A DNA stretch of 47,224 nt from Chitinophagales bacterium (GCA_015654695.1 JAATGJ010000074.1:1-47224), one strand, 5' to 3'; numbered from the stretch's first letter, positions 31,529 to 40,693 are shown. The notes: a model not told the origin generated them from the letters alone. Numbers and translations: made by a program.

Positions 31529-32206
31529 ATGCCTGTAACACTTGCTTCAAAGCTTATCCGCTTCTATCAAACACTGCAGCCTCCACAGAAATTACCGAAA
31601 GGAGTTGAAGTGTTATTTCCTCAAAAGAATACTGAAGTAATGGAGGTTGTGAAAAAGTTTTTTAATAAGTATTACAATGATAATAATCCCAGGAGTTTAC
31701 TTTTTGGTATTAACCCCGGACGGTTTGGCGGCGGCATTACGGGGATCAACTTTACCGGGCCTAGACAATTAAAGGAAAATTGCGGTATGGATCATCCCTT
31801 TGGCAACAGTAGTGAACTCTCTGCTGAATTTATTTATGAAGTAATAGAGCAATATGGCGGGTCTGGTAAATTTTATGCTGATCATTTTATTTCCGCTGTC
31901 AGCCCGCTGGGTTTTACAAAGGAGCGCATTAATATGAATTACTATGATGATAAACAATTGCGGGAAGCGGTAACCCCTTTTATTATTGATAATATAAAGA
32001 AGCAACTTGGCTTTGGTTTTAAAAGAGATCGTTGTATTTGCATCGGCGGAGTGAAAAATTTCAATTTCTTTGCAGCGCTTAATAAAGAGTATGGTTTTTT
32101 TGAAGAGATTATCCCGTTACCTCATCCGCGGTTTATTCTGCAATACCGAAGAAAACAAAAGGAGTTGTACATAAAACAATACCTGGCTGCCCTTCAGCCT
32201 GGTTAG
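31529..32206 (+). CDS. SMUG2-family DNA glycosylase
   Basis: A 225-residue uracil-DNA glycosylase superfamily protein. Motif 1 is FGINPGRFGGGITG (residues about 58-71), with the Asn of the SMUG family, and motif 2 is LPHPRFIL near the C-terminus. Further matches to SMUG2 are FTGPRQL and SAVSPLGF. It removes uracil or deaminated bases from DNA. It is a single gene, divergent from the DUF3857 gene. Confidence 0.88.
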   Translation: MPVTLASKLIRFYQTLQPPQKLPKGVEVLFPQKNTEVMEVVKKFFNKYYNDNNPRSLLFGINPGRFGGGITGINFTGPRQLKENCGMDHPFGNSSELSAEFIYEVIEQYGGSGKFYADHFISAVSPLGFTKERINMNYYDDKQLREAVTPFIIDNIKKQLGFGFKRDRCICIGGVKNFNFFAALNKEYGFFEEIIPLPHPRFILQYRRKQKELYIKQYLAALQPG

Positions 32207-32243
32207 CTTATTGGTTATCGTAATTTGAAAGAGCTTTTAATTT

Positions 32244-32274
32244 TTTGGCAAAAAGGCCAGACCTCTTATCTTTG
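32244..32274 (+). promoter_or_regulatory. Consensus Bacteroidota promoter of the MATE leader
   Basis: TTTG (32244-32247), a 19-base spacer and TATCTTTG (32267-32274) match the -33/-7 consensus exactly. Transcription would start near 32280, leaving a leader of about 120 bases before the MATE start. Confidence 0.75.
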
Positions 32275-32293
32275 GCACTTCAATTTTCGCATT

Positions 32294-32326
32294 ATGAAAG
32301 TCATAGCAGACCGCCCTGTTCTCTAA
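32294..32326 (+). CDS. Possible 10-residue leader peptide
   Basis: A tiny frame MKVIADRPVL lies just after the predicted transcription start and before an attenuator-like hairpin. Its stop codon sits inside a small stem (CCCT/AGGG). It has no independent support beyond position. Confidence 0.35.
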   Translation: MKVIADRPVL

Positions 32327-32351
32327 GGGTTAGTTTTCGGGATCATCTTTT

Positions 32352-32381
32352 GGAGTGGCCATGCCATTCTTTTTCCTTTTT
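32352..32381 (+). promoter_or_regulatory. Attenuator-like hairpin in the MATE leader
   Basis: GGAGTGGC (32352-32359) pairs with GCCATTCT (32363-32370) across a three-base loop, with two G-U pairs, and is followed by TTTTCCTTTTT. It lies 22 bases before the MATE start, so it would stop transcription before the gene unless disrupted. Confidence 0.5.
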
Positions 32382-32403
32382 AAATTACCATTAATTATTT
32401 TAT

Positions 32404-33819
32404 ATGTCGCAAAAGTCTATGACTTCAAACAGGCCTTCTGTTTTTTCTTTAATAAAGCAATCGCTTCGCGGAGGCGAGCATGATTATACGCAGGGGAGCA
32501 TCCGCCAGGCTATTCTTTTATTGGCCATTCCCATGATACTTGAACTAAGTCTTGAAAGTGTATTCGCTTTAGTAGATATGTTTTTTGTGGGCAAGCTGGG
32601 AAAAAATGCTATTCAGACTGTTGGATTAACTGAATCCGTCATTGCGCTTGTTTATTCAGTTGCCATCGGACTAAGTACTGCTGCAACAGCTATGGTGGCG
32701 CGGCGGGTGGGAGAAAAAAATTACGATGCGGCTGCTCATGCAGGAGCCCAGTCGCTGATCATTTCATTGATTGTAACAATTTTCACGAGTGCAGCGGGTA
32801 TCATCTTTGCCCCGGATATATTAAGGATCATGGGAGGTTCGCCGGAGGTAGTAAAGGAAGGGGCTTCCTTTACCCGCATTATGCTGGGGGGCAGTGTTGT
32901 TATCATTCTGCTGTTTCTCATAAATGGTATTTTTCGCGGTGCAGGTAATGCCGCTATTGCTATGAAAAGTTTATGGCTGGCCAGTTTAATGAACATTATT
33001 TTATGTCCGTGCCTGATCAATGGTTATGGCCTATTTCCCGAACTGGGATTAGAAGGGGCTGCTATTGCTACTACGATAGGCCGGGGCCTTGGTGTTTGTT
33101 ATCAATGCTGGCATTTGTTCAAAGGAAAAGGAATAATCAGGTTAAAAACTTATCATTTCAGGTTCGATACTCCTTTGATCAGGTCGCTTATAACTATTGC
33201 GTGGCCCGCTACTTTTCAGTTTATTATTGCTTCAGGCAGTTGGATTGTACTCACCTGGCTGGTGGCGCATACAGGCGGTACGGAAGCATCCGCCGGTTAC
33301 CAGATCGCTATCAGGAATGTGGTGTTCTTTATTTTGCCTGCCTGGGGCCTTAGTAATGCTGCAGCCACACTAGTCGGACAAAACCTGGGAGCTAATCAAC
33401 CCGAAAGAGCGGAAAAAAGTGTGTACCTGACATCTAAGTATAATGCTTTTTTTATGGCAGGTGTTACATTGGTGTTCGTTCTTTTCGCCAGGCCCATCAT
33501 TCACATCTTTACCAAAGATGTTGTTGTTTAAAAGATTGGTGCTGAAGCATTGACAATAATCGGCACAGGATATATTTTTTACGGTGTTTCCATGGTAATG
33601 ATACAGGCATTGAACGGTGCAGGCGATACAAAGACACCTACGCTCATCAATCTGTTTGGCTTCTGGCTTTTCCAGATACCGCTGGCATACATACTTGCAA
33701 AAAGTTTTGATATGGGGCCTGTTGGTGCTTTTATCGCTATACCGGTTGCGGAAACAGCTATTGCCATTGCAGCATACATAATTTTCAAAAAAGGTAATTG
33801 GAAAAAAGTGAAGGTATAA
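32404..33819 (+). pseudogene. MATE-family multidrug efflux transporter broken by one in-frame stop
   Basis: The full frame spans 471 codons plus the stop and encodes a 12-helix MATE (NorM/DinF-like) Na+/H+ drug antiporter. Family marks include MILELSLESVFALVDMFFVG, IYRGAG-like GIFRGAGNAA, and QALNGAGDTKTPT in the second half. At codon 376 (33529-33531) a TAA interrupts FTKDVVV-stop-KIGAEALTIIG; the frame is otherwise unbroken on both sides. A single change from GAA, AAA or CAA would explain it. It may be a nonsense mutation, a sequencing error, or, less likely, readthrough. A start at ATG 32404 is used. Confidence 0.85.
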
Positions 33820-33854
33820 TTTGCTGATTATTGTTGATCCGGGTCAATAGATAA

Positions 33855-33888
33855 AGGGTGTTGTCAATTAAAAGACGGCGCCCTTTTT
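33855..33888 (+). terminator. Rho-independent terminator
   Basis: AGGGTGTTGTC (33855-33865) pairs with GACGGCGCCCT (33874-33884) using several G-U pairs, and is followed by TTTTT. It ends the MATE transcript. Confidence 0.75.
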
Positions 33889-34067
33889 GTTGTGCCAGGG
33901 TAATGAAACATATTTGTGTAGTAGTTTTTCCTGTAAGTAATATTTTACTCTTACCGTATTTATTCGCAAACCAGTATTAAACAAAGGTTTATTACTTGCA
34001 TTTACTGTAAGTGCATACTATTTTTACACTGCATCACGTTTCTAATTCTTGAAAAACCCGTATCCCT

Positions 34068-34796
34068 TTGCAAAAACTGATCGTTTACATATCCGTATCC
34101 TGTCTGACTATTTTAATCACCAGCTTTTCATGGTTACCGTCAGTAAATGAAAAGGGCATTGGATCAAAAAGTAATGTCGCCCTTCACTTACCTGCTGATT
34201 ATACAAAAAACATTTCCGCTAAAGCGTCCTTATTATATGAATCGCTTTGCCTGCAGGAAAAAGGTTTATCCAAAGAAGCATTTGAATTTGCCTACAAAGG
34301 ATATGAACAGTTACTCGGGAAAAACCTGATCGCAAATCCTGAATACCTTACCATCTGCGATCTTAGCCAGTCAGCAAAGCAAAAGCGGCTGTACTTAATT
34401 GATGTAGTAAATAATAAGATCGTACTGAATACGTATGTAGCGCATGGCAAAAATTCAGGGGGCGAGTATGCTACAAAATTTTCCAACAAGCCGGAATCAT
34501 TGCAAAGCAGCCTTGGTTTTTACATTACAAAAAATACTTACAGGGGCGAACATGGACTGTCATTAAAAGTAGAAGGTATGGAACCCGGCTTTAATGACAG
34601 GGCTTTCCAGCGTGCTATAGTTGTTCATGGCGCGGCCTACATTGGCGGAGGCATCACAGGCCGCAGTTATGGTTGCCCTGCGGTACCACAGAAAGAAAGC
34701 AATACCATTATCAATACTATTAAAAATGGCACTTGTTTGTTTATATATCATCCCTCAACAAAATATCTGCTGGGCTCTAAAATACTAAATGGCTGA
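34068..34796 (+). CDS. Murein L,D-transpeptidase catalytic domain protein
   Basis: A 242-residue secreted protein with a signal peptide (LIVYISVSCLTILITSFSW). The catalytic region resembles the L,D-transpeptidase family: AHGKNSGGEYA, SLGFYITKNTYRGEHG, AIVVHGAAYI and the active-site SYGCPAVP (Cys near residue 206). It would cross-link or trim peptidoglycan in the periplasm. The frame starts with TTG at 34068, and no ATG in frame keeps the signal peptide, so TTG is the probable start. A terminator follows. Confidence 0.85.
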   Translation: MQKLIVYISVSCLTILITSFSWLPSVNEKGIGSKSNVALHLPADYTKNISAKASLLYESLCLQEKGLSKEAFEFAYKGYEQLLGKNLIANPEYLTICDLSQSAKQKRLYLIDVVNNKIVLNTYVAHGKNSGGEYATKFSNKPESLQSSLGFYITKNTYRGEHGLSLKVEGMEPGFNDRAFQRAIVVHGAAYIGGGITGRSYGCPAVPQKESNTIINTIKNGTCLFIYHPSTKYLLGSKILNG

Positions 34797-34828
34797 CTGG
34801 ACACGACAACAAGGATGGATGATAACAA

Positions 34829-34862
34829 AAAGCTTCCCGATAACTATCGGGAGGCTTTTTTG
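34829..34862 (+). terminator. Terminator with a TCCCGATA/TATCGGGA palindrome
   Basis: AAGCTTCCCGATA pairs with TATCGGGAGGCTT (one G-U) with a tiny loop, followed by TTTTTT. The palindrome core is the same CCCGA/TCGGG word that replaces the anticodon arms in the broken tRNA copies. Confidence 0.85.
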
Positions 34863-34995
34863 TTTTTATGTCAAAAGTCAACTCTTGCAGGAAAGACGGG
34901 AAGGCGATAAGAAATCGCAAGTGGAAAATCAAAATTTTCTTTCTTATTGGTTATTATCTGGTTCATTGTTTTTGACAGCATCGTTGGGCTGAGGT

Positions 34996-36168
34996 CTATC
35001 TAAAGCTTTGTTGAATGGTAAGAAAACTCATCCAGGTCATAATGGCTACTACTATCCAACCTGTTATTTGCATCCAGGGCGGATGCTGGTAGGAGGAGAA
35101 TAATTTTTTCTTTGTTACCGCGATCAGCATGATGGCCAGCGCTACCGGCAGTATCAATCCGTTCAATACACCTGCTGCAACAAGAATGTAAGTGGGTGGT
35201 TGTTTCAGCAAAACAAATACAACCGTAGAAAAAACGATAAAACCGGAGATCAGCCAACGTTGATTTTTTTCTAAAGAGGGGCTAAAGGTTTTCCAGAAAG
35301 AAACAGAAGTATAAGAGGCGCCAATAACGGAAGTAATAGCTGCCGACCATAAAACCACGCCAAAAAATTTATATCCTGCGTTTCCGGCAGCGATCCCGAA
35401 AACAGAAGCGGCAGGATTTTTTTCAGTAAGCGCTGAACCGCCCCATACCACACCTAATGCTGCTAAAAATAAAACATACCGCATGATAGCTGTAACGATT
35501 ATGCCGGTAATGGCGCTTCTGTTTACCTGTGGAATAGCGGCAACACCCTTTATATTTGCATCCAGCAAACGATGTGCTCCTGCAAAGCTGATATATCCGC
35601 CAACTGTTCCACCTACTAATGCAACGATCATTTTTACATCAATTATCTCTGGCCAGAAAGTATGCTGAATAGCTTTCGCAAATGGCGGGTGTGAAGCAAA
35701 CATCACATACACCGTTAATGCTATCATCGCTACACCCAAAATCTTTACGAAAACATCAATTGCTTTTCCCGCCTCTTTTGTCCAGAAAATAAATAATGCA
35801 ATAGCGCAACTAATAATAGCTCCCCATTTGGCATCAAGACCGGTTAGTACTTCAAGTCCCAAACCGCAACCCGCTATATTACCTACATTAAATGCAAGAC
35901 CACCAAAGGCAACCAGTATAGCCAATACATGTCCAAGCCCCGGCAATAATTTATTGGAAAGGTCCTGCGCCCGTTCTTCGCTGACTGTAATGATCCTCCA
36001 AATATTTAGCTGCGCTCCGATATCAATAAGAATGGAAATAAGAATAACAAAACCAAAACTGGTGAGTAATTGCTGTGTAAATACGCTGGTATTATTTAAA
36101 AACCCCGGGCCGATGGCGGAAGTTGCCATTAAAAAGGCTGCACCGAGTATAGCAGAGTTTTTTTTCAT
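34996..36168 (-). CDS. NRAMP-family transporter linked to 5-oxoprolinase
   Basis: A 390-residue membrane protein with about 11 helices of the NRAMP fold. The first helix has GPGFLNNTSVFTQQ in place of the metal-binding DPGN, and a later helix has GGTVGGYISFAGAHRL. It resembles B. subtilis YcsG, an NRAMP-like protein encoded with the pxpABC homologues. Uptake of 5-oxoproline or a related organic substrate is more likely than metal transport (inference from missing DPGN and from context). It is the last gene of the operon. Confidence 0.85.
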   Translation of the reverse strand: MKKNSAILGAAFLMATSAIGPGFLNNTSVFTQQLLTSFGFVILISILIDIGAQLNIWRIITVSEERAQDLSNKLLPGLGHVLAILVAFGGLAFNVGNIAGCGLGLEVLTGLDAKWGAIISCAIALFIFWTKEAGKAIDVFVKILGVAMIALTVYVMFASHPPFAKAIQHTFWPEIIDVKMIVALVGGTVGGYISFAGAHRLLDANIKGVAAIPQVNRSAITGIIVTAIMRYVLFLAALGVVWGGSALTEKNPAASVFGIAAGNAGYKFFGVVLWSAAITSVIGASYTSVSFWKTFSPSLEKNQRWLISGFIVFSTVVFVLLKQPPTYILVAAGVLNGLILPVALAIMLIAVTKKKLFSSYQHPPWMQITGWIVVAIMTWMSFLTIQQSFR

Positions 36169-36231
36169 CTCCCAGCCCCCTGATCCTTCAATGAGCCCAG
36201 GACAGCTTTTAGTCGTTGATAATTTAATAGT

Positions 36232-37014
36232 TCATTTTCTTATCGCATCATAAATAGCTTTGGCGAACTCAACGGCATGTTTCCCGTCGCCGTGGATACA
36301 AATTGTTTCTGCGACTATGGGAATTTTTTTGCCAGAAACGGTTGTCACGGTTTTATCGTTTATCATTTGCAATACCTGTTGAACAGCTTTATCAGTATCT
36401 TCTGTCAATGCATTGGGTTGTGAACGGGGTGTCAAACTTCCATCGTCCCCGTAAGTTCGGTCAGCGAAGACTTCACTGGCGGTTTTTAATCCGGTTGCTT
36501 TTGCTTCGCTGATGGAATGGCTTCCGCTAAGCCCGTACATGATAAGGCTTGTATCAAAATCTTTTACTGCCCGTGCAATTGCTTTTGCAATAACCGCATT
36601 TTTAGCCGACATATTATATAATGCCCCATGTGGCTTTACATGATGGAGGTTTATGTCAAATGAATCTGCGATCTCTTTTATGATGATCAACTGCTGTTCC
36701 ACCAACTCATAAATTTCATCCGGTGGCAAACTCATTTCATTCCTTCCAAAATTTTCCTTGTCAAAAAAGGAAACATGTGCGCCAACGGCCACTTTATGTT
36801 TTACCGCCAGTTCAATGGTTTGCCACATAGTTTTTTCATCACCTGCATGATAACCGCATGCGATACTAGCGGAGCTGATAAAAGGCATAATAAGTGCATC
36901 ATTGCTCATTCCTTCTCCCATATCGCAGTTTAGGTCAACCTCCCTCAAACCCTCTCCAAAGGAGTGGGCTTTCGAAGATTCCTTTTTATTATGATTTTCT
37001 GATTTATGCGGCAT
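36232..37014 (-). CDS. pxpA: 5-oxoprolinase subunit A (LamB/YcsF family)
   Basis: A 260-residue PxpA, which with PxpB and PxpC hydrolyses 5-oxoproline to glutamate using ATP. The family blocks are EVDLNCDMGEGMSND, SSASIACGYHAGDEKTMW, VAVGAHVSFFDKENFGR, LHHVKPHGALYN and ICIHGDGKHA. Usual homologues begin at the VDLNCD strand. Here the ATG that overlaps the pxpC end adds about 24 residues, of which SFGEGLREV is encoded by a CCCTCTCC/GGAGTGGG repeat. This suggests a repeat inserted in the 5' end of the gene. Confidence 0.93.
   Translation of the reverse strand: MPHKSENHNKKESSKAHSFGEGLREVDLNCDMGEGMSNDALIMPFISSASIACGYHAGDEKTMWQTIELAVKHKVAVGAHVSFFDKENFGRNEMSLPPDEIYELVEQQLIIIKEIADSFDINLHHVKPHGALYNMSAKNAVIAKAIARAVKDFDTSLIMYGLSGSHSISEAKATGLKTASEVFADRTYGDDGSLTPRSQPNALTEDTDKAVQQVLQMINDKTVTTVSGKKIPIVAETICIHGDGKHAVEFAKAIYDAIRK
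36950..36968. repeat. REP-like palindrome inside the 5' end of pxpA
   Basis: CCCTCTCC, AAA, GGAGTGGG form an imperfect palindrome (one mismatch) resembling the CCCTCTCCAAAGGAGAGGG repeats widespread in Bacteroidota genomes. It is read in frame in pxpA. Confidence 0.6.
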
Positions 37015-38006
37015 TACTTGTTTAATAATTCATCCAGTTTGAATTTACAGGCATTTTGCAATTGCAGCAAATGTTGTTGTTGTTTTATAAAAAGCTCTTC
37101 AGCTGTTTGCTGGTTGGTGAAACGGAATATGAAAAGGTCTCCTGGTTTCATTTGTGCCATCCGGGAATGGTGTGCTGAAATAACATGCGCCACTCTTGGA
37201 TAGCCGCCAGTAGTTTGATGATCGGCCATTAAAACAATAAGCTGGCCATCAGGCAGCAACTGTACAGTACCAAAACCAACTGCAGAAGAAACTACTTCTT
37301 CATGGGTTATAGTTGACAACGGTTTACTTTTCAGGCGATACCCCATCCTGTCCGACTGGTTAGTGATAAGAAAGGCCTGTTCAAAGAATTGCTCCTTTGA
37401 TTTATCTGTTATCTGGTTCCATTCATTACCGGGCAATACTAATATCTCTTTCGCACTGTTATCATCACCCCAATTACTATCCGTCTTCCACGGCAATGCC
37501 TCAAATTCTTTTTTACCCAATAAATGACAAAGATCAACCGGGTTACGAAACCCGATCTCATCATCTTTTTGCAAAGCCCTTCCATTATATCCACCTGCCC
37601 CTGCTTTCAGGTGAGTGCTCCGGCTATTCAGCCATGCAGGCATATCTAAACCGCCGTGAACAGCGAGATAAGCCCTTGCCCCTTTTTCTATCCTGTGAAA
37701 TTGTAAGATGCTGTATTTACTTACTAATACAGGACGTAAACAAGGAACTTCTTCTCCATTGACGGTGGCGGAAAAATCAGCGCCACTGAAAGCGATCAGT
37801 GATGGCTGTTCAAAGAAAAATGCAGAGGCGGGAAAATGCATTTCAATCACTGCTTCATCAAGATGGTTGCCTACTAATATATTGGCGAGTTGTGCAGACA
37901 GTTTATCCATTGCACCTCCGGGGTTGATACCGAGATGCTGCCAGCCATAGCGGCCCATGTCCTGCACAGTATCCAGCACACCGGCTTTAATAATTCTCAA
38001 ATTCAT
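37014..38006 (-). CDS. pxpC: 5-oxoprolinase subunit C (biotin-dependent carboxyltransferase-like)
   Basis: A 330-residue PxpC/KipA family protein. Marks are the start MNLRIIKAGVLDTVQDMGRYG, GINPGGAMDK, AYLAVHGGLDMP, SDRMGYRL and QLIVLMADHQTTGGYPR. It is the second subunit of the 5-oxoprolinase complex. It overlaps pxpB by 20 bases and pxpA by one base, showing tight coupling. Confidence 0.95.
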   Translation of the reverse strand: MNLRIIKAGVLDTVQDMGRYGWQHLGINPGGAMDKLSAQLANILVGNHLDEAVIEMHFPASAFFFEQPSLIAFSGADFSATVNGEEVPCLRPVLVSKYSILQFHRIEKGARAYLAVHGGLDMPAWLNSRSTHLKAGAGGYNGRALQKDDEIGFRNPVDLCHLLGKKEFEALPWKTDSNWGDDNSAKEILVLPGNEWNQITDKSKEQFFEQAFLITNQSDRMGYRLKSKPLSTITHEEVVSSAVGFGTVQLLPDGQLIVLMADHQTTGGYPRVAHVISAHHSRMAQMKPGDLFIFRFTNQQTAEELFIKQQQHLLQLQNACKFKLDELLNK

Positions 38007-38697
38007 TTTTACTGATTGAAATGAACTGAACCGTGACCCCGGCTTTTAGCAAAGTTGGCGTTTCTTTTTCTGCATTAAATAATTTCAGGGGTGTTCTTCC
38101 AATTATCTGCCAGCCACCCGGTGATGCCAGCGGGTAAATACCGGTTTGTTTTCCCGCAATGCCAAGGCTGCCGGCTGCGACATTTACTGGCTGGGTTTTT
38201 CGGGGCATAGCAATTTTATCATCTACTTCACCCATATAGCTGAACCCGGGCAGGAAACCCAGCATATATACCCTGTATTGTTTTGAAGTATGAATATGTA
38301 TCACTTCTTCCATTGTAATATTTTTTTCACCGGCCAGGTGTTCCATATCAGGGGCGAATTCTTTTTCATAGCAAACAGGGATAGTGATAAGTTCTGATGC
38401 GGTTTCTTTTTCCGGTACAGGTTGTTGCAGCCGCAGATGCAATTGTTCGCTGATGAATTCATACACCGTTTTACCAGCCGGTTTTTTTTTGCTGGTATTA
38501 TATATATCATAACAGACAGTAATGGAGCTGTAGGCGGGAATAGTTTCAATCATACCCTGCAGCGGATCATTTGAGAGCTGGTAAAACAAAGCGAGTACTT
38601 TTTGGTTAATAGTATCGTCTATTACATTGCCGAAATCAATAGTGACAGCAGCATCGCCCAGCGGAAAAATACGGTATGAAGGAATAGCAGAATTCAT
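37987..38697 (-). CDS. pxpB: 5-oxoprolinase subunit B
   Basis: A 236-residue PxpB/KipI family protein. Marks are the start YRIFPLGDAAVTIDFG, ETIPAYSSITVCYD, ITIPVCYEKEFAPD and YMLGFLPGFSYMG, MPRKTQPVNVAAGSLGIAG, PGGWQIIGRT. It is the first gene of the pxpB-pxpC-pxpA-transporter operon and diverges from the radical SAM gene. Confidence 0.95.
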   Translation of the reverse strand: MNSAIPSYRIFPLGDAAVTIDFGNVIDDTINQKVLALFYQLSNDPLQGMIETIPAYSSITVCYDIYNTSKKKPAGKTVYEFISEQLHLRLQQPVPEKETASELITIPVCYEKEFAPDMEHLAGEKNITMEEVIHIHTSKQYRVYMLGFLPGFSYMGEVDDKIAMPRKTQPVNVAAGSLGIAGKQTGIYPLASPGGWQIIGRTPLKLFNAEKETPTLLKAGVTVQFISISKNEFENY

Positions 38698-38737
38698 GTA
38701 AAACCATTTGAAGATACCAACTTAACTTTACTCCCCG

Positions 38738-39769
38738 ATGTCCCGGATAAACAGAAGCGATACAATCAACCTTTTTTCCAAGTTAACACTTCGCCGTGCC
38801 TGGAACGGCATCAGGGTATTGAGCAGTTATTATATCAGTAAATGGACGAAGAAACCTGTTCAATGGGGTTACCCTGTTTCAATTTCTTTTGAACCTACAA
38901 CATCCTGCAATCTTCGTTGTCCTGAATGTCCCAGCGGGTTAAGAGCTTTTACCCGCCCTACGGGGATGCTCCAGCGGGATTTCTTTAGCGAGACGATAGA
39001 TCAGTTGCACAAGGAGCTGCTTTATCTTGTTTTTTATTTCCAGGGCGAACCCTACCTGAATCCTGATTTTTTAGATATGGTAAAATATGCTTCGCAAAAG
39101 AAAATATATACCGCTACTTCCACCAATGCGCATTATTTGACAGATGTCAATGCAAAGCGAACAATTGAAAGCGGGTTAGACCGTTTGATCATATCTATTG
39201 ATGGCACAACGCAGGAGGTGTATCAGCAATATCGTGTGGGTGGACGATTAGATAAAGTAATTGAAGGAGCTAAAAATATCGTCAAATGGAAGAAAGAACT
39301 GAAAAGCAAAACACCGTTTGTTGTATTTCAGTTCCTGGTAGTAAAGCCCAATGAACACCAGGTAGAAGATGTAAAAAAGCTGGCCAAAGAAATCGGAGTG
39401 GATGATGTATGGTTTAAAACAGCGCAGGTTTATGATTTTGAGAAAGACCCCAATGGCCTGATACCGACAATAGATAAATACAGCCGCTACCGAAAAACCA
39501 GCACAGGACGTGAGTTTAAAGGCAAGCTGGCCAACCAATGCTGGCGGCTCTGGCATGATCCCGTTATTACCTGGGATGGACTGGTGGCACCCTGTTGTTT
39601 TGATAAAGATGCACAGCACCGATTGGGCAACCTGAAAGAAAAATCTTTTAAAGAGATCTGGAAGAATGGGGAATACACTAAATTCAGGACTAAGATATTG
39701 AAGGGAAGAAAGAATATAGACATTTGTGCCAACTGTTCAGAAGGAACAAAAGTCTGGAGCGACGGCTGA
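38738..39769 (+). CDS. Radical SAM/SPASM domain protein
   Basis: A 343-residue iron-sulphur enzyme. The radical SAM cluster motif is C-x-x-x-C-x-x-C in TSCNLRCPECPSG (residues about 52-64), followed by YFQGEPYLNPD (GGE-like). The C-terminal SPASM part has CWRLWHDPVITWDG, VAPCCFDKD and ICANCSEG as auxiliary cluster ligands. The substrate is unknown; no precursor peptide is visible nearby. Confidence 0.92.
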   Translation: MSRINRSDTINLFSKLTLRRAWNGIRVLSSYYISKWTKKPVQWGYPVSISFEPTTSCNLRCPECPSGLRAFTRPTGMLQRDFFSETIDQLHKELLYLVFYFQGEPYLNPDFLDMVKYASQKKIYTATSTNAHYLTDVNAKRTIESGLDRLIISIDGTTQEVYQQYRVGGRLDKVIEGAKNIVKWKKELKSKTPFVVFQFLVVKPNEHQVEDVKKLAKEIGVDDVWFKTAQVYDFEKDPNGLIPTIDKYSRYRKTSTGREFKGKLANQCWRLWHDPVITWDGLVAPCCFDKDAQHRLGNLKEKSFKEIWKNGEYTKFRTKILKGRKNIDICANCSEGTKVWSDG

Positions 39770-39805
39770 TATTTACATTGCGTTTGACCATTAAACCGTG
39801 ACATC

Positions 39806-40276
39806 ATGCAAATGCCTTCATCGGTATCAACCCGGCTGCAATACCAGCATAAATCATTACTTGATATTATTGATGACCTGTCAGATGAACAGATCAGGAT
39901 GCATATCCATCCCGGGAAATGGTCCATTTTTGAGAACATAGTCCATTTGCAAACATACCAGCATACAATGATCAAACGTATCCGGCAAATACTGGATGAA
40001 GAAAGCCCGGCCTTTGGGGTTTATACAGCAGAGGCGGATCCTTTATTTCTTGATAATTGTTCTAAATCTTCGAGGGAGATAATGCAGGACCTGCTGACAA
40101 CAAGAAAAGAAATGTCAGCGGGCATATTGTCTTTCAAAGAGACAGACCTGGAAAAAACCGGGCTGCATCCTAAGTATGGAAAAATGAATATCGTGCAATG
40201 GCTGAATTTTTTCCTCTTGCATGAAGCGCATCATCTTTTCACCATTTTTAAGTTGACGGCGGAGTTGAAGAAATAG
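39806..40276 (+). CDS. DinB-family protein
   Basis: A 156-residue four-helix DinB/YfiT-like protein. The metal-type histidines are in PGKWSIFENIVHLQTYQHTM (HLxxxxxH) and LLHEAHHLFTI. These proteins are metal-dependent and often thiol-transferase-like; the role is unknown. The sequence TAAACCGTGACATCATG at its start recurs at the start of the MarR gene 886 bases downstream. Its stop codon overlaps a GCTAAGAG repeat. Confidence 0.88.
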   Translation: MQMPSSVSTRLQYQHKSLLDIIDDLSDEQIRMHIHPGKWSIFENIVHLQTYQHTMIKRIRQILDEESPAFGVYTAEADPLFLDNCSKSSREIMQDLLTTRKEMSAGILSFKETDLEKTGLHPKYGKMNIVQWLNFFLLHEAHHLFTIFKLTAELKK

Positions 40277-40384
40277 CTAAGAGGACAAAGGAGGGAAAGA
40301 GAAAAAGAGTCAGCTTAAATTTTCTTCCTTTTTCCCAATACACTCTTTATTTCTCCTGAGCTTGCGAAGTCGCTTGCTCTTAGC
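40276..40384. repeat. Facing pair of GCTAAGAG repeats
   Basis: A plus-strand copy begins at the DinB stop (GCTAAGAG, 40276-40283, then AAAGGAGGG). A minus-strand copy begins at the stop of the next gene (40384-40377) and continues to CAAGCTCAGGAG (about 40364-40353). The minus copy resembles the one after rpoN. There is no coding sequence in between. Confidence 0.6.
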
Positions 40385-40582
40385 TCACCAACTCTTCATC
40401 TCCTGATAAATAGAGGTATAGAAGGAAACAAACCCTTCACAAAAACTACGGACTGATTCGGAAAGCAGCTTCATGGAATTTTTTTTAGATAAAATGCTCA
40501 AGATGGAGATCGTACAAAAGAAACCTTTTTCATCATATACGACAATACTACAAAGAGGGGATTTTTTGCACGAATGCTGCAT
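40385..40582 (-). CDS. Small hypothetical protein
   Basis: A 65-residue frame with MQHSCKKSPLCSIVVYDEKG at the start and a hydrophobic middle (FFCTISILSILSKK). Not recognised. Support is that its stop codon is followed directly by the same GCTAAGAG repeat that follows known genes, and that nothing else fills this interval. It could still be chance. Confidence 0.4.
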   Translation of the reverse strand: MQHSCKKSPLCSIVVYDEKGFFCTISILSILSKKNSMKLLSESVRSFCEGFVSFYTSIYQEMKSW

Positions 40583-40693
40583 GAGTTTGTTAATAATTAC
40601 TCCAGAGCTGTAATTTAGCCGGTCAGGAACTTAAAGGAAGCAACTTCTCCATCCTTTAAACGTTCTATTTTGTATTAAATAAACCGTGACATC

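Noticed and set aside
33529-33531. Programmed recoding (UAA) in the MATE gene
   Set aside because: No selenocysteine or pyrrolysine signal uses UAA, and no readthrough context is evident; a nonsense mutation or error is simpler.
34789-34992. 67-residue plus-strand frame after the L,D-transpeptidase
   Set aside because: It runs through the terminator hairpin at 34829-34862 and has no family features.
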